Below are positions 25,162-37,464 of a stretch of DNA of 64,000 nt, piece by piece (the stretch's first letter is position 1; each line of letters opens with the position of its first letter). Made by a program: the position numbers and the translations under genes. The stretch spans positions 58,512-122,511 of the forward strand of contig KV423915.1 in the NCBI GenBank assembly GCA_001632435.1. Reading direction: 5' to 3'. Source of the stretch: Calocera cornea HHB12733 (taxonomy: Eukaryota > Basidiomycota > Dacrymycetes > Dacrymycetales > Dacrymycetaceae). The notes under the pieces were generated by a model. The model had not been told where the DNA came from, did not search any database, and was given only the letters and a program-made list of their open reading frames with translations.

Positions 25162-28100
25162 CTACTCCTCATCGGTCTCATCGTACACCAGGACATAGCC
25201 GGAGCGGTCCCTCAAGGTCGCGTCTTCTGCGTCGGCCTCCAGATCCGGGTTGGCCCGAGAAGCATCACGCTCAAGCGCGTCGGCAACATCCGCCCAACCA
25301 TCATCCATCTCGGGGACCCGGACACCGGCGGGTTCTCCAGAAGCCAGGTTAGCATCGTTCCAGTCCTCATCGTCCGAGCCTGCTTCGCTCAGCGACACGA
25401 GGGAAACGTTGGATGACATAGCGTGACTAGACTCCTCGATATCGCTGTCGACCTGTGGCTCGGTTGCAGGCGCAACCTCGAAGAGAGGAGACACGGGTGC
25501 AGGCCCCTCAGCCTCGGCAGCAGAACCCGCAACAGACGGTGCAGCGGGCATGACAACGACGCTCGAGTCCATGGATGAGCCGGAGCCGGAGCCGGCGAGG
25601 GTAGAGGCTTGCATGGAGGCGTTCATGATGTTGATGACCTCGATCCTGCGTCACATATTAGTATATGAACTCCATACATCATTGAATGACACTCACTCCA
25701 CCCAGAGTCTGTGTCCAAACAACTGTCCAGCTTGCCCCAAGCTCCAGAACCCAACCTGCTTGCCCTCGGTCGTGCCAGCCTGCATCTCCACCGAAACGAC
25801 CTTCTCCTCTCCAACATGCACAGGCCCGACAGTGACAACCTCCGACGCGCCCATGGCATCGCCGCCCGTGAAGCGCAACTCGGTGTTAGCTGGCCAAGCC
25901 TGCGGACCAGGGTTCAGCAGGCGCCAACGCTTGATGAAATGGCTGTTGGGTGGGAGGGGGTGGCCATCAGGAATAGAGAGATCCTCAAGGAAGATTCCGT
26001 GCAGCTCCGACGCGTCCTCGGTGGGGGACAGGACCTTGGCCTCGGTATCGACCACCGGGGGAGTAGTAGACACAGGTACAGGCCCAGCATTCAACAGAGA
26101 TTCGATGAAGAGCGAGGCGGCAGAGCGCTGGGTCATGTTTTTCATCACGGGCTGTTCAGCAATCTCGCTAGGTTGAGGTGTCGACGGTACGGCCGGGGTA
26201 GCGATAGCAGTGTCCTCCGGGGATACGAAGGGGTTGTTCGTGGTTGCCGGGCGGGGCGACCTCAGCTCCTCACGAGTACGAGTGTACATGGGCACCTTGA
26301 TCTTCATCAGGACATGCGCCCTGTTGTGGGACGTAGGCAGGCTCTCGCACGCCTGGCAGAGGTCGAAGTCGTCACATTCGGCACACTTGTAGCGGATGCC
26401 AACGATCTTGCTCCCACAGTGGTCGCATTGAGCAGGATGCTCCACAGACGCCTCACGCGGCTCGTGGGCGAGGACCTCGCGAGGCTCGATCATCGACGCA
26501 GGGACGCGGAGCTTCAGCATGACGTGCTCGAGCGGGTGCACAGGGTGAGGGAGCGCCTCGCAGCTGGGGCAGAGGTCGAAGTCGGGGCACGCAGGGTGTG
26601 TGCACTTGTAGCGCGGACCCGCAGAGGAGATACGGTGGTTGCACGCATTGCAACGGGCGTGATGGGACGGCATGCGGCGGATCGACCCAGCAGAGCGATG
26701 GATGTAGTCGGCGGGGTTGCTGATGCGGATGAAGGAGTGCTCGGGGTGCTGCTCCTCGGTGATGGCGAAGCAGCTCTGGCAGGTGTCATAGTCTATCTAT
26801 CAGTCAGTATATGCGCGAAGATTGGCGATGTAAGAGACACGTACCAGGGCAGTCAACACACTTGTACCTCACACCAATAATCTTCGAAGAGCACAAGTCG
26901 CACGTCGCCGGGTGGATGGGTTCGGCAACAGGGTTGGATGACGGCACCGAGGGCACTTCAGCCGAGAATTGAGGGACGGCCGTAGGTCGGGGAATAGTCT
27001 CCTCTGGAAAAGCGGCCGCGGCCGCGGCTCTGCGACGGGCATGCGCCCTAGCAGGGCGGCCACAGCGATGCCCCTCGCGCCTAGGCTCAGGGACGACATG
27101 CTTTATGATGTTGGTGGGGCGATCAATGATGAGGAAGTGGTGGGCAGGCTGGTGAAGCTCTTTGCGGTTCCTGGAGAGAGAACGTCAGCGTTCGATGGCA
27201 ATATGCAGTGACGAAGTGCTCACGAGAGGCAACCGCTGCACAGGTCATAGTCTGGGCAGTCCAGACACTTATAGCGGATACCAGCGATACCAGCGCCGCA
27301 ACCATCACACGTAGCAGCATGGAGCGTGAACTCAGATCCTTCAGGTGCAGCATCAGGGAATGCACGGATGATATCGGGCAGCTCGCTGTTGTCGCTCTGG
27401 CTGTGGCTCGGGTCCCACATGATGACTTCACCCGGCTCGTTAATGGTGACGAACTGATGCTCAGGCTGGTGAACGACGGTGTGCTGCAGGATGCAGGAGC
27501 CACAAAGGTCGTAGTCCGGGCAGTCAGTGCATTTGTGCCTGACGCCACGGATGTTGCGGAAACAGGAGTTGCAGAACGCGTTATGACGCGACCCTTCGTC
27601 CCAGCCGGACTGCGGAGGCGCAACGGCTTCGGCAGCGGGCGCAGACCACGTAGCACCCATGTCGAGCGAAGCGAGGCCGAACTGATGGGGGTGGCCGTAG
27701 GTCCCGAAGCGCGTCTTATTCATATTATAGCATTCCTCGCACTGTGCAGCTCGACACGTTAGCACTGCGCGGAACACGACAGACGGTGCGCATGGATGAC
27801 TCACGAAGTCGAAGTTGGCGCACGTCTCGCACTTGTACCGTTTGTCTGTGATTTCCGTATCACAACCATCGCATATGACCCTGGCAAGGCTTTTCTTCGG
27901 CTTAGGTACACTTCCGGTGGCGGCCTCGTCCTGGGCGTTCTGTGCCTCCTCTGCGGCGCTCGTCCTGAAGTCGATCGTCAGGTTCTCGAAGTCGGTCGTG
28001 AACTTCTTCAGCAGCTCGGCAACATCGCGTTTTGCGGAGTGGACGGAGCAACACGACTCGGTCTTTTGCGTGGGAGTGGCGCTGCGCACGGACTCCGCCA

Positions 28101-28558
28101 CAGTCGCAGCGGAGGTGCCTTGCGTCCAGTAGGCATCATGCACAGCTTTGCTCGCAGGCGCTTCCTGCTTGACCGCAGGCTCCTCCTTAGGGATGTCGAA
28201 GATGTCGAACTTCAGCACAACACCCGCGGAGAGGTCGTCGCGCGCCTCGGCGGCGCAGCGGACCTGGGTGTCCCAGTCGAGCGAACCCGCGATAAGGCCA
28301 CCGTCGTTGAGACTGATGGGCTCGGCGATGAAGCGATCGACGAGCTGGACGTTGGCGACACCAAAGCTTTCAACACGCCAGAATACAGCGATGATCTGTG
28401 GTGTTTCGTGATCGTTGAGTCAGATGTCCGGACGAAGGGAGATAGATAGGGGCTCGTACCTCGCGTTGGAGCTCGTCCCAGCTTGGCAGACCCGCCGGGT
28501 GGAACGGCCTGAGCTTCCTCGTCATGCCATAGTAAGTAGCCTTGATAGTGTACGGCAT
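25162..28558 (-). CDS. NBR1: NBR1-like selective autophagy receptor with six ZZ zinc fingers
   Basis: NBR1 proteins bind cargo (and in fission yeast vacuolar hydrolases) and link it to autophagy or ESCRT routes. The N-terminus ([19 protein letters not shown], then WDELQRE joined to [11 protein letters not shown]) fits a PB1 domain with a basic face. Six ZZ fingers follow, with CDGC/CNSC/CDGC/CDLC/CNAC/CDHC openings and YKC..C..(F/Y)D(F/L/T)C..C closings. A Pro/Ser-rich linker leads to the NBR1 (FW) domain: [52 protein letters not shown]. The acidic tail holds two LC3-interacting-motif candidates, WADV after EMDDG and YVLV near the end. Several introns, one inside the first ZZ finger. Human NBR1 has a single ZZ; filamentous fungi have more. 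Confidence 0.9.
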
Positions 28559-30292
28559 GTTGTCAGCCGTTCAAAGCGAATGGTAAGGGTTACGTCCAGG
28601 GAGAGGTGGCCGTTAATCCTTAAGAGTGCGAGTGCTGTGGGAGCGCAGCGCTTGCGCGGCACGAATCACGGTACGGCACCCGTGGCGCCTCCGGGTTCGC
28701 CACGGATCCTGTTCTCCCCGGATTACTGATTCCCCCTCGGGTTTGTGACTGCTTTCGACTGCAACGAGCGAGTCCTATCTAACTCCAACAATACGCTCGT
28801 AACGAAGTACACTCTCCAGCTCAGATGTACTATCTATATCGTGGGAATAATATTTATTACGTTGTGCTAATGTGCCAGCGGGCTTGGTAGAGCGGCTGAC
28901 CCAGCAATCTCGATAGCCCCCGTTGCGCCCGCAGCAAAGCGCTGCCATGCGCAATCCGCGTCTCCGCACTGGCGCCGCACCGGCTTCTTTGAGCTCCTTC
29001 GGCTCGATCGACCATCAAGGGGCGCGTTCTAACACGGGAAGACGTTTCCAAAGGTGACAATTTCGTTCAGAAATGCTTGTTCATGACTATTGAAACGCTC
29101 AGTCCGTGCGCCCGGAGCCGTAGGTTGCCGCGGAGATGTTGGACCACCGCAACGGCGCTTGCTATCAATTGCCTCACATTCCATCAGAGCTCCATCGTGG
29201 TCACAAGACCGCGACTTCCCGCATGACGTTCCCAACTCGAACCTGGCCCTTAATGGGAGAAGCACGAGCGACCGTGTGCCGAGCCCTGGGTTGGGCCAGT
29301 GACCCTGCGTGGACAAAAGAAAGACGCCTGGGGCTTGCTTATTTCTCGGCCTGCTATTCGGCCGTCTGCCGGACGGGCTGGCGGTTTTCACCGCGATTCG
29401 GTGCACTTATATGAATGCTGACAGGCGACATGCGGTCCGGAATTGGTTATCCTGCTATCTGGCGAGGCTAAGAAGAGTGCCAGAGCAATATGCGCGCCAA
29501 TATCGATTGGCAGGATCACGCACGCCGAGATCGAATAGAGTTAGGATCGGGCTCCAAATATTCGGTCGGTGCTCGTCTAGTCCAGTAGGCGAATAATAGT
29601 ACAAGCGGTCGGAATGCATTGGTGCGATGTCCGTGACGGCCGACTAAGAAGCCTATCGAGTCATAATTGCAATGAAAGTCGCGAGTAGAACGCGTCGCCA
29701 AGGTGGTGCAGCGGCGCCTCATGACGCTTGACCTGCCAATCCAGGAGCGGATTACCTATTTTGCCAGGTCCGAGACAAATATTTTCAACCTCGCGCCCCA
29801 CACGAGGCGCTGCCAGCTGACCAGACGTGTATTTTTCCCGACCTTGTTTCCAATTCGGTGCTCTAATCTTCGGCCATCATCGATCAAGCCTCAGTGAGGC
29901 GCAGCAAACATTGATGGCCCTAGCCGGCTGTCGGGGGACTTCCACCCGCGTCCTGTCAGCCAGTGGGCGCGTCGCCAATATACCGCACGGGCGCCCTGCT
30001 CCTGCCTTCCCTTCTTCTACGCGTGTGATTGACGCGGTATATTGCACCTATCTGACCACCTTCGCAACCAGAACGGCCCGCGACGCCAGAGGGTCGGGGC
30101 ACGAACCGGCACCAGCGCCGGGGAACACGAGTGCTCCCGCCCGTAGCTCGCCACGTTCCCACCGCACTCCTTGACATCCTTCCCGACCTGGGCACTATAT
30201 AAGACGGCGACACCGGTGCGAGAACCCCTCGGCACTTAGTCACCTTCCCACGCAGAAGAACTGGCGGAACCAGCGGCGATACTTTCAGAGTC
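28559..30292. other. Intergenic region, NBR1 (-) and cyclophilin (+) upstream flanks
   Basis: About 1.7 kb between divergent starts. Frames such as 29029-29406 (-) and 29827-30174 (+) are arginine-rich and motif-free. A TATA-like TATATAAG at about 30196, 97 bp before the cyclophilin ATG, could be its core promoter. Confidence 0.45.
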
Positions 30293-31041
30293 ATGTCTTG
30301 GGTTCAGTGGACGAACTACCTACGCGACCGGCAGGCAGCCGCGCAACGGGGCGAGATCCCCCAATATGCGTATGTCTACGTACGTCATCCTGCTTCCTTC
30401 CTATTTGCGGTACTCATCTGGCGCTTAGTTTGACATCGCGATTGATGGCGAACCCGCCGGCCGTATCCTCTTCAGGCTCTTCTGGAGAGACTGCCCTGTG
30501 ACGACAGAGAACTTCATGGCGCTGGCGGAGGGCAACAAGGGTTATGGATACAGGGGTTGCAACTTCCATCGTGTAATACCGGGGTATATTATCCAAGGAG
30601 GGGATTTTACGAGTGCGTATCGTTATCCATCGCGTTGTGGATGTGTGCTGATTGCGGCTACAGAGGGCGATGGGACGGGAGGCAAATCAATCTACTTCGG
30701 AGGTGGAGCATTTCCCAGCGAGAACTACTTACACAAGCACAACCAGAAGGGACTCCTATGCATGGCGACGTTCGGGCCGGACACCGCACAATCACAGTTC
30801 TATATCACGATGAGAGATCATACGCTGAGTGAGTGAACGTTTACGAGTCGGACGGCTGGGGTCGTACTGAACGCGGCCGGCAGCACATTTGGATAAGAAG
30901 GACGTTGTCTTCGGCAAGGTGCTAGAAGACCCCGATGATGTTTGTCAGAAGATCAACGACCTCGGCGACCCCGCAGGCAAGGTGCATAAGGATGTTCGTA
31001 TCATTGCCTGCGGAGTAACCACCGCTCCGAGGCCGACCTGA
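30293..31041 (+). CDS. Cyclophilin-type peptidyl-prolyl cis-trans isomerase, divergent
   Basis: Cyclophilins catalyse proline isomerisation during folding or complex assembly. After a 30-residue leader ([20 protein letters not shown]) the core begins [20 protein letters not shown]. It keeps [16 protein letters not shown] (Arg55 and Gln63 of human CypA numbering) and QSQFYITM (Gln111), followed by [13 protein letters not shown]. Changes include Phe60 to Tyr, Phe113 to Tyr, and the TEWLDGKH segment replaced by LSHLDKKD, so Trp121 becomes His and His126 becomes Asp. Four or so exons. The short non-hydrophobic N-terminus suggests a cytosolic or nuclear enzyme. Its 3' end faces the transcription-factor gene. 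Confidence 0.9.
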
Positions 31042-31370
31042 ACGTCGCGAGCACTAGTTCCGTACTCCTCGTTCCACATCACTTGACTCGCTCTATCCGT
31101 ACTTTTCTGCTTTCTTCCACCTCATGAGCACGTGTCAACGCTGGTTGATGCCAAGGCGGATGTTGTTGACGTGGCAAGGGCAGTGACAATGCGCTTATGC
31201 TGATATCCGCCGAGAAATACCACAACTTCTGTTGTTACGCATGCAATTCATTGATACATGATTACGATACAATGGAAAGAAACACAATGAGTTGTCCTAA
31301 ATGCCAGTAAAAATGCCCCTGATAACCTTCAAAGAAAAAACAACAAATGTAGGAAGAAACGGGGCATGGT

Positions 31371-34300
31371 TTATCTGCTCAGAGCCATGAGCTCGCAGTT
31401 GTCTGAGCTGGTTAATGCATCGAAGTTGATATATTCGGAGGACCAGCCTTCATACAGCGGCCCATCTTCCAGATCCTCGTCCAAATGGTCTTCGCACTTG
31501 ATGTGGTCGACAAGTTGATCACTGGTGTCGTACATAAAATCGTCCAAGACCAACTGCTCTGCCCCTGCTGTTTCATTGAGGATCGGCGCCTGATATCGTG
31601 GCTGCTGGGGCGCAGTCTCGTAATTCTCCATGAACTGGTAGAGAGTAGTGAGGAAGAAGTCTGCGCCCAGCGTTGGGTTACAGCGCTCCGCGCTGGCCGC
31701 CCGTTCCAAACCAGGAGTGATGGGAGACGGGACGTGCAGCTCAAGAGAATAGCCAGTGTCCGTATAGGTACGGCTTTGTTCGAAATGTGTGGTGTCGATG
31801 ACGAATTGCGGCACGGCATTTTCGTCGCCAAGATCCAGTGCCAAATCGGCCCATCTAGAGAGCCGTAATTAGTCATTACGTAAAATATGGCCGATATAAT
31901 GATCGTACTCTGGGTCGTCTTTGATGTTGATATCGAGGGTGTCAACACTGTGACCCCTCTGGATATCAACCGGCATCCCGTTGTCCGCCGCATCAACAGT
32001 TGCCGAAAACTTCTTCTGCAGGCGGAACAAGATCCCGGCCTTTTCCTTCGCAGCGGGCCACACCGTGCCCATCTCCTTCAACAGTCTTGCGCAGAATTTG
32101 ACACCGTCCAAGCCCTCTTTCCGCTTCTTTTCGGATAGTGGCTTGAACTGCACAGCCGACAACAAGAACGTAGCGCCCGCGGTAAAGATGATCGCACTGT
32201 GCTCAGGTGTACATAACCGCAGACCGTGGGAATCGTGCCATGAGCGGAACAAGCGAACAATGCGGCGCAGAGCGGCATCGCAACGCTTCACGGCTGGCTC
32301 CTGGTGGAGGGGCTGAGTAACGGAACGATAGAATGGTCGGTCAAGAAGAATGATGAGCCAGTTGAAGGTCATCTGAAGGGTGAGAATATGGGGTATTGAC
32401 GCAGAGAGCGTTGTGGTCGAGTAGTGCAGAGCTGGCGGCAGCTTGTTATGCCAGTCATCGAGCTCCAGGCGGAGACGGCTGACTACGTTCATGTCGACGG
32501 TCTTCTTCGTGCCATAACTGATCATACGGTTAGACAGTGATACCTGACAGCTGCGAGAGCGACTTACATGTTGCTTAGAATCTTTGATGCGATAAGCATG
32601 AGCTTGCACGTCTGTACAAATGTACTGCTAAGGAACGCTGGTTGGCAACCGATTTCGGTTGTCTCGTCTACGCCTTCGCCGGGGTTCATGGGCAGCAGGT
32701 CGATGGCGGGGCACGGCTCCGGGGTAGGGATGTTGAACGATCCCTCAGGTAGGGCAACTGTCCTTCCAAACCACAGCGACCAGTACTTGTCCTGGATGTA
32801 GATCGACCAGAAGAGCGTGTTGCGTCCGCGCTGCAGAGTCTCGGAGATGTCGCCAGATTCGACGAGGGAGGTGCAGTCAAGGTTGAGCCCAAGTGCTTGG
32901 GCCATCCGAATGGCCATCCCGAAGTATTGCCATCCCAATGCATGATCGGACATGCCCGCATGGAAGCTCGCGAGGTAGGCGAGTGCCCTGACACCTGTCA
33001 CGCTTGGCAATGACAGCTCGGTCTCCAGGTTCGCCTTAGCCATCTGGGCAACCTCGCGTCTCTGGTCCGGCTCGCGATTCTCGGGATTGGCCGAGTATGC
33101 AAGCGCGACCGAGAGAGTTGCGTTGTGCAATGTGGGCGAGTAGTGGGCAGTGATCTGGGGAGGAAGCAGGGGCTCGGCGGCAGCAGCGAACACCGCGTCG
33201 AACTCTTGACGGTTGACTAGCGCGTGTGGTGTGAACATGTCTGCCGGCATTTCGGTAGGCATGCCAGGGTTGGTGAGCCGAGCTTGTGGGCCGAAGCCGA
33301 GGCTATCCTGCATCGCGGACAGGTAAGGCATCGAGGGGTTGGGCATTGGCGGGAAGGGGTACCCGCTGTCTGGCTGAATTAGGCGGTCCCGCGGTATAGT
33401 CGGGAAGGGATAGGATGGCGAGCGTCCTGCCAAGCGGGAGGTCGGGAATGCCAATGTCGAGCGCATTGACCGGAGGAACTGGGTGGAGTTGAGCTTCATG
33501 TGAGCAGGAAGCACACGGAAGAGGGTGTGCAGCATCTCCTCGTGTTCCCCGAGGGTCAGATGGAGATGGCACGGTAGGTGCCGGAGGTGATCGTAGCCCG
33601 AAGGAACGCCGCCGCTGGATGACGGCTCTGATCCATGCACCAGAGTAGGCGAGTTGGACTTGCTCCTTGGCGAAGGTGGTGCTGTAGCAGCGTCTTGGAT
33701 AACGAGTTCCTCCGAGAACATCGAGCTAGGAAGGTGCTGCATGGCAGAAGTGGCACCGTACATGGAATGGTTGCCCCGTTCGTCACACTGAGTGTATGCG
33801 TCAGTCAAAGGGCAGTGTGTATGCGTACGAATTCACGTACAATAAGTTTAGGCTGTGCATCATGTAGCAGTGCCTCGGTTCCTTCTGGATGCGGACCAAC
33901 TGACAGGTTAGCCATGATCGGCGAGAGGCTCGCCAACATGACCTCAGGCTCGGGACTGACCGACTCTGTGCTGACGCGAGGGCTGGATCCCTTGGATACA
34001 TCCTGTTCTGGTTTGGGGGAGGCATTCGCTAGTGGGGGCACCTCCAGGCCCATGCGCTTGATGAACTTGACGAGACTCTCAAGTCGACCATCCAGCTCCT
34101 TGTTCCAGTTCTCCAATGCCTTGTTCCGCTGCTCGAGTGAATCCACGAATTGTCTGTCAGGGTGGTGTCGTCGGTCACCCTCGGTGAACTCGCACTGTGA
34201 CACTATCAGCACATGCCCTGAGAGGAAAGCCACTTGCTGCTAACCTTCTCCCGCCGGAGCTGACAAGGACCGCATGATGGTCGTTGACGATCACACTTCG

Positions 34301-34478
34301 CCTTTCTGTAATCACAGGTACGTGAGTACAGGGGATCAGCGGCTCAGCCTAGGGGGGCGCACCTCTTCTTGCAGGCGTTGCACGCCTTGGTAACATGAGA
34401 CGCCTTGCGACCGATCTGGGACTCATCGCCATCCATCCGGTCGTCGAGCTCGTCGAGGAAGTAGCTTGAAATCACCAT
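31371..34478 (-). CDS. Zn(II)2Cys6 transcription factor with fungal-specific regulatory domain
   Basis: Start ATG at 34478 (MVISSYFLDELDD). The DNA-binding cluster is spliced from three exons: ACNACKKR, then KAKCDRQRPSCGPCQLRR, then a CEF segment, giving the six cysteines of a Gal4-type cluster. A linker and coiled coil follow (FVDSLEQRNKALENWNKELD). The middle homology region typical of the family (PF04082 type) is clear: YSPTLHNATLSVALAYSANP, YLASFHAGMSDHALGWQYFG, MAIRMAQALGLNLDCTSLV, TLFWSIYIQDKYWSLWFGR. The C-terminal portion is acidic and may activate transcription. The target genes cannot be read from context; neighbours are a cyclophilin and a gene-poor region, not a metabolic cluster. 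Confidence 0.9.
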
Positions 34479-36791
34479 GGTCGGCCTCGATCGATATCGT
34501 CCTGCAGGTCGTCGGGTGAATGCGGACGAATTTCGAACGAGGCCAGTGCGGCTCAAAGGTTGAGGTGGACGTATGTAAAGGAGGGGGAGATTAACAAGGA
34601 TGGGGACGGGCAGGGGGGCAAGGTTTGTATGGCGTTCGGACCGGGCAGGCTGACCCGGTAAATAGTCGGTCGGGGTAGGGAGGCGCGGGCGGGCAGGAAG
34701 GAGGGTGCGATATTGCGACGGAGATGAATAATAGAATGGTGCTTTATACCGGTGGATAAGGTGCCAGCCGGTATGCAAGAGGAAGGCGGTACCGTTCTGA
34801 CGTCTTGTTCTAGAGTGGTCTTTGGGCCGAGGTGGGGTTGGCGACAGAAGGGGGAGACCGCCGCAACTGGATGGTCTCCAGCGTCCCTTACCGCGTCGGG
34901 CGCGTCCCCACTGCCGCTTACAGAACGCACAGCATGGACCGTCACCTCCCCCGGTCCACCCTCCAACATAAATAATATGACCTTGTCTCCCAGCCGGGAC
35001 GGACGCAGAACGCTCAGAAACATGGGACTCGTTTCGTGCTTCCCATTCACGTCAGGGCTTATCTAACGAACATGCCAGCCTTCTGCTTCCTCGTTAAGAG
35101 CCCACACTCAAGTCCCATTCAGTTCGCCATACTCCCAGAACAACCCCTCCGGCGTTTGGCCCCCCTTGACTCCTCCGGCATTCGAGCTGGCATTATTCCC
35201 GCATTCGCTCCATGTTGTTTCCCCCGAACGGTGTAGCCCTATGACCCCATCACCACCGCGGGCTTTACCGACTACTACTCTATGGCAATGAAACACCGTC
35301 CAGCGGTTTGCTCCAATCCCCTGCTAGCTAGCCCCACATCTCTCTGGCTATACCTTGGGCACAGCAGCCGCATCATCGACTCTCGGAGACTCTGCACGAC
35401 TTCTTACGTCGTGGTGTCGACGTATGACCGAATGCGATGATCGCTGGGCAGGGGAACGCGGTCCGTATGATCCTTAGCTCTATTTCTGTCAAAGCGTGGG
35501 ATCCAGGGCCGCCGGCATTGATCGCACTTTTGGTGTCCGCCAATCACACTCTGTTCGAAGAGTCTTCGCACCGCTTCCGTCATGTCTATCATTAGCCACC
35601 GTCCCGGCCAGTCCCTGCATCTCCCATGGTCCGGCGAGGGAGCCTATTCAGCGGATAGATCTTCACTGTCGGCCCTCCGTCCGGGAAACAGGTTCCAGAC
35701 CGTTGGTCGTGGAGGGTCCCTGCTGACCGGGCGCAGAGGAGGGCTCGGCGGCACCAACGGCCACCGGAGGGCTTTTCCCTGCACCGCCACCTGTAATGAA
35801 ATGTTTCACGGCTCCATTTATCGGGCGCGTAAGGGTCCCTTAGCCCTTTGGCATATTGCGCTTCTTGGGCGTATAACGTCGACACTGGCAGCGAGGCACC
35901 ATCCAAGTTGCAGGCGCGTAGCAAAATGTGGGACCAATGCTTTGGTTCGACATAGACTCAGTGCACCTTAGCATACCCGCCATTATGACTAAAGGCGATC
36001 GATCAATCGCCCACTCGAGAACCTAGTTCAATAACCAAAGTCGTCCCTCGGACCACCGCCGCGTTGATACCCCTGCGCCAACCTTGGGACCGCGGTCACC
36101 CGCGTCACCCAACTTCGTATCTTCCCGCCTGCCTCCCTATAAAGGCCCCTATAAGGGCACGGCTCCGACGTGGGTATCACCAAGGCACGCCTGGCTACCG
36201 CCGCTGGCGGCGATGGGCGCGCCGGACTCCTCCAAGATGCTTTTACCACCCTCTCTGTCTTCATGGAATCGCTGGCATCTTCTAATTTCTCCGACCATTC
36301 TATGCGATAACGACCATGAGGCTGTTCCTTCGAACGTCTCAGAGAACGCATGCTGTACCACAATGTGCCACGAGCGCGTGCTGCGAGCCGACATGTTACT
36401 GCCGATCCAGACTAATAATGGACCCCTCCGGACGTCTACATGTTGGGCTGTGCATGTTCCTGGCGGTATCCGGGGTAGAACTCACGTGATGCTTGGGAAC
36501 TAGCCGGCCTCCATCGGGCACGCCACCCTGACCTGAATAGAGCATGGGCTACCTCCGTGGTCCGGAGGACCCGGTTGTGTGCTTCGTGACGAGCGCAGCG
36601 GAGCGCGTACATTGCTCCGAGATTGAGGTAATGTTTCGCATGTTTCCATCGGACATCGTGGAATTGTCATTGCTACTATTGCTAGGCTTTCACTTTGCGC
36701 CCAGAGGAAGGCAGTGGTGATCGTGGCTGAAGCCTGACAGGCCGCAACCTTGGCCTTCTCGATCAAAAGGGTGCAGTCGTATCGGGCCATC
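34479..36791. other. Gene-poor region
   Basis: About 2.3 kb upstream of the transcription factor. Frames such as 36084-36503 (+) and 36500-36790 (-) were inspected; neither shows motifs, a signal peptide or splice continuity. Confidence 0.4.
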
Positions 36792-37464
36792 TCAGACAGC
36801 TGCCACCTTGTAGAAACCGTGGGGCAACTTTGATTGCTTCCAGAAGACGGTGTGTTGATAGCGTCCGCTCAGCTCGGCCCGGAGGAGGTCAAACAGGTAT
36901 CCGCTGCGATCGCTGTCCGGATCGACGGCCGGATCGACGGCCGGATCGGTGGTACTCCGGACGTCCCAATAGTCGGCGTCAGGGGGTGGACTGCGATTCC
37001 CGGTGGTTGGGTGGGGGAGATTGAGCACTTTTTGCTGCGTATATGCGCTAGATTTAGCGCTTCCTACGTATCCACGCTAAGATGCACTCACACGATGCAC
37101 ATGATCCCCGGCATGGTCGAAAGGGATCCTTCGCCGTTCCAGCCCGCCCTCCACTACCGCTCCGTCGTCTATCGGGAGGTGTCGCACCGCGGAGTCATAC
37201 ATCGCTTCTTCGACGCTCTTGACATGCTGGTTCATTGCCGCAGCACGGCCGGTGGACCCGAGCACTTCTGAGTAAAGGTCATATGAAGCGGGTGAATCGA
37301 GCGGCGGGCCGATACTCAGGTCCAGCGCGGCAAGTGGGTCGGCGTGCGGCTGCACGTGCTCAAGGTCAGGTGCAGTCGCATATGGTAGGAAACCCACCAC
37401 GCACAGGTAATGGGGCAGCCATTGCGGAAAGGGCTAGTAACCCGATGAGACAGTAGGATATCAT
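36792..37464 (-). CDS. Small secreted protein, uncharacterised
   Basis: Three exons give 186 residues: exon 1 of 20 codons, a GTGCGT...GTGCAG intron, exon 2 of 86 codons, a GTGAGT...ACGCAG intron, exon 3 of 80 codons ending TGA at 36792. Both junctions keep phase 0, which supports a real gene. Residues 1-17 form a classic signal peptide (hydrophobic MISYCLIGLLALSAMA, cleavage near AMA-AP). The mature part is hydrophilic, has no cysteine, and carries a DPAVDPAVDPD repeat encoded by a 12-bp tandem repeat, followed by a YLFDLLRAELSGRYQHTVFW segment. An ERRR stretch in exon 2 could be a Kex2-like site. The family is not recognised. It could be a secreted effector-like or cell-wall protein; this is inference. 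Confidence 0.62.

Noticed and set aside
25711..26880. 389-codon open frame on the plus strand
   Set aside because: It lies antisense to the ZZ/FW exons of NBR1; the translation is Arg/Val/Leu-rich with no motif, a typical GC-rich shadow frame.
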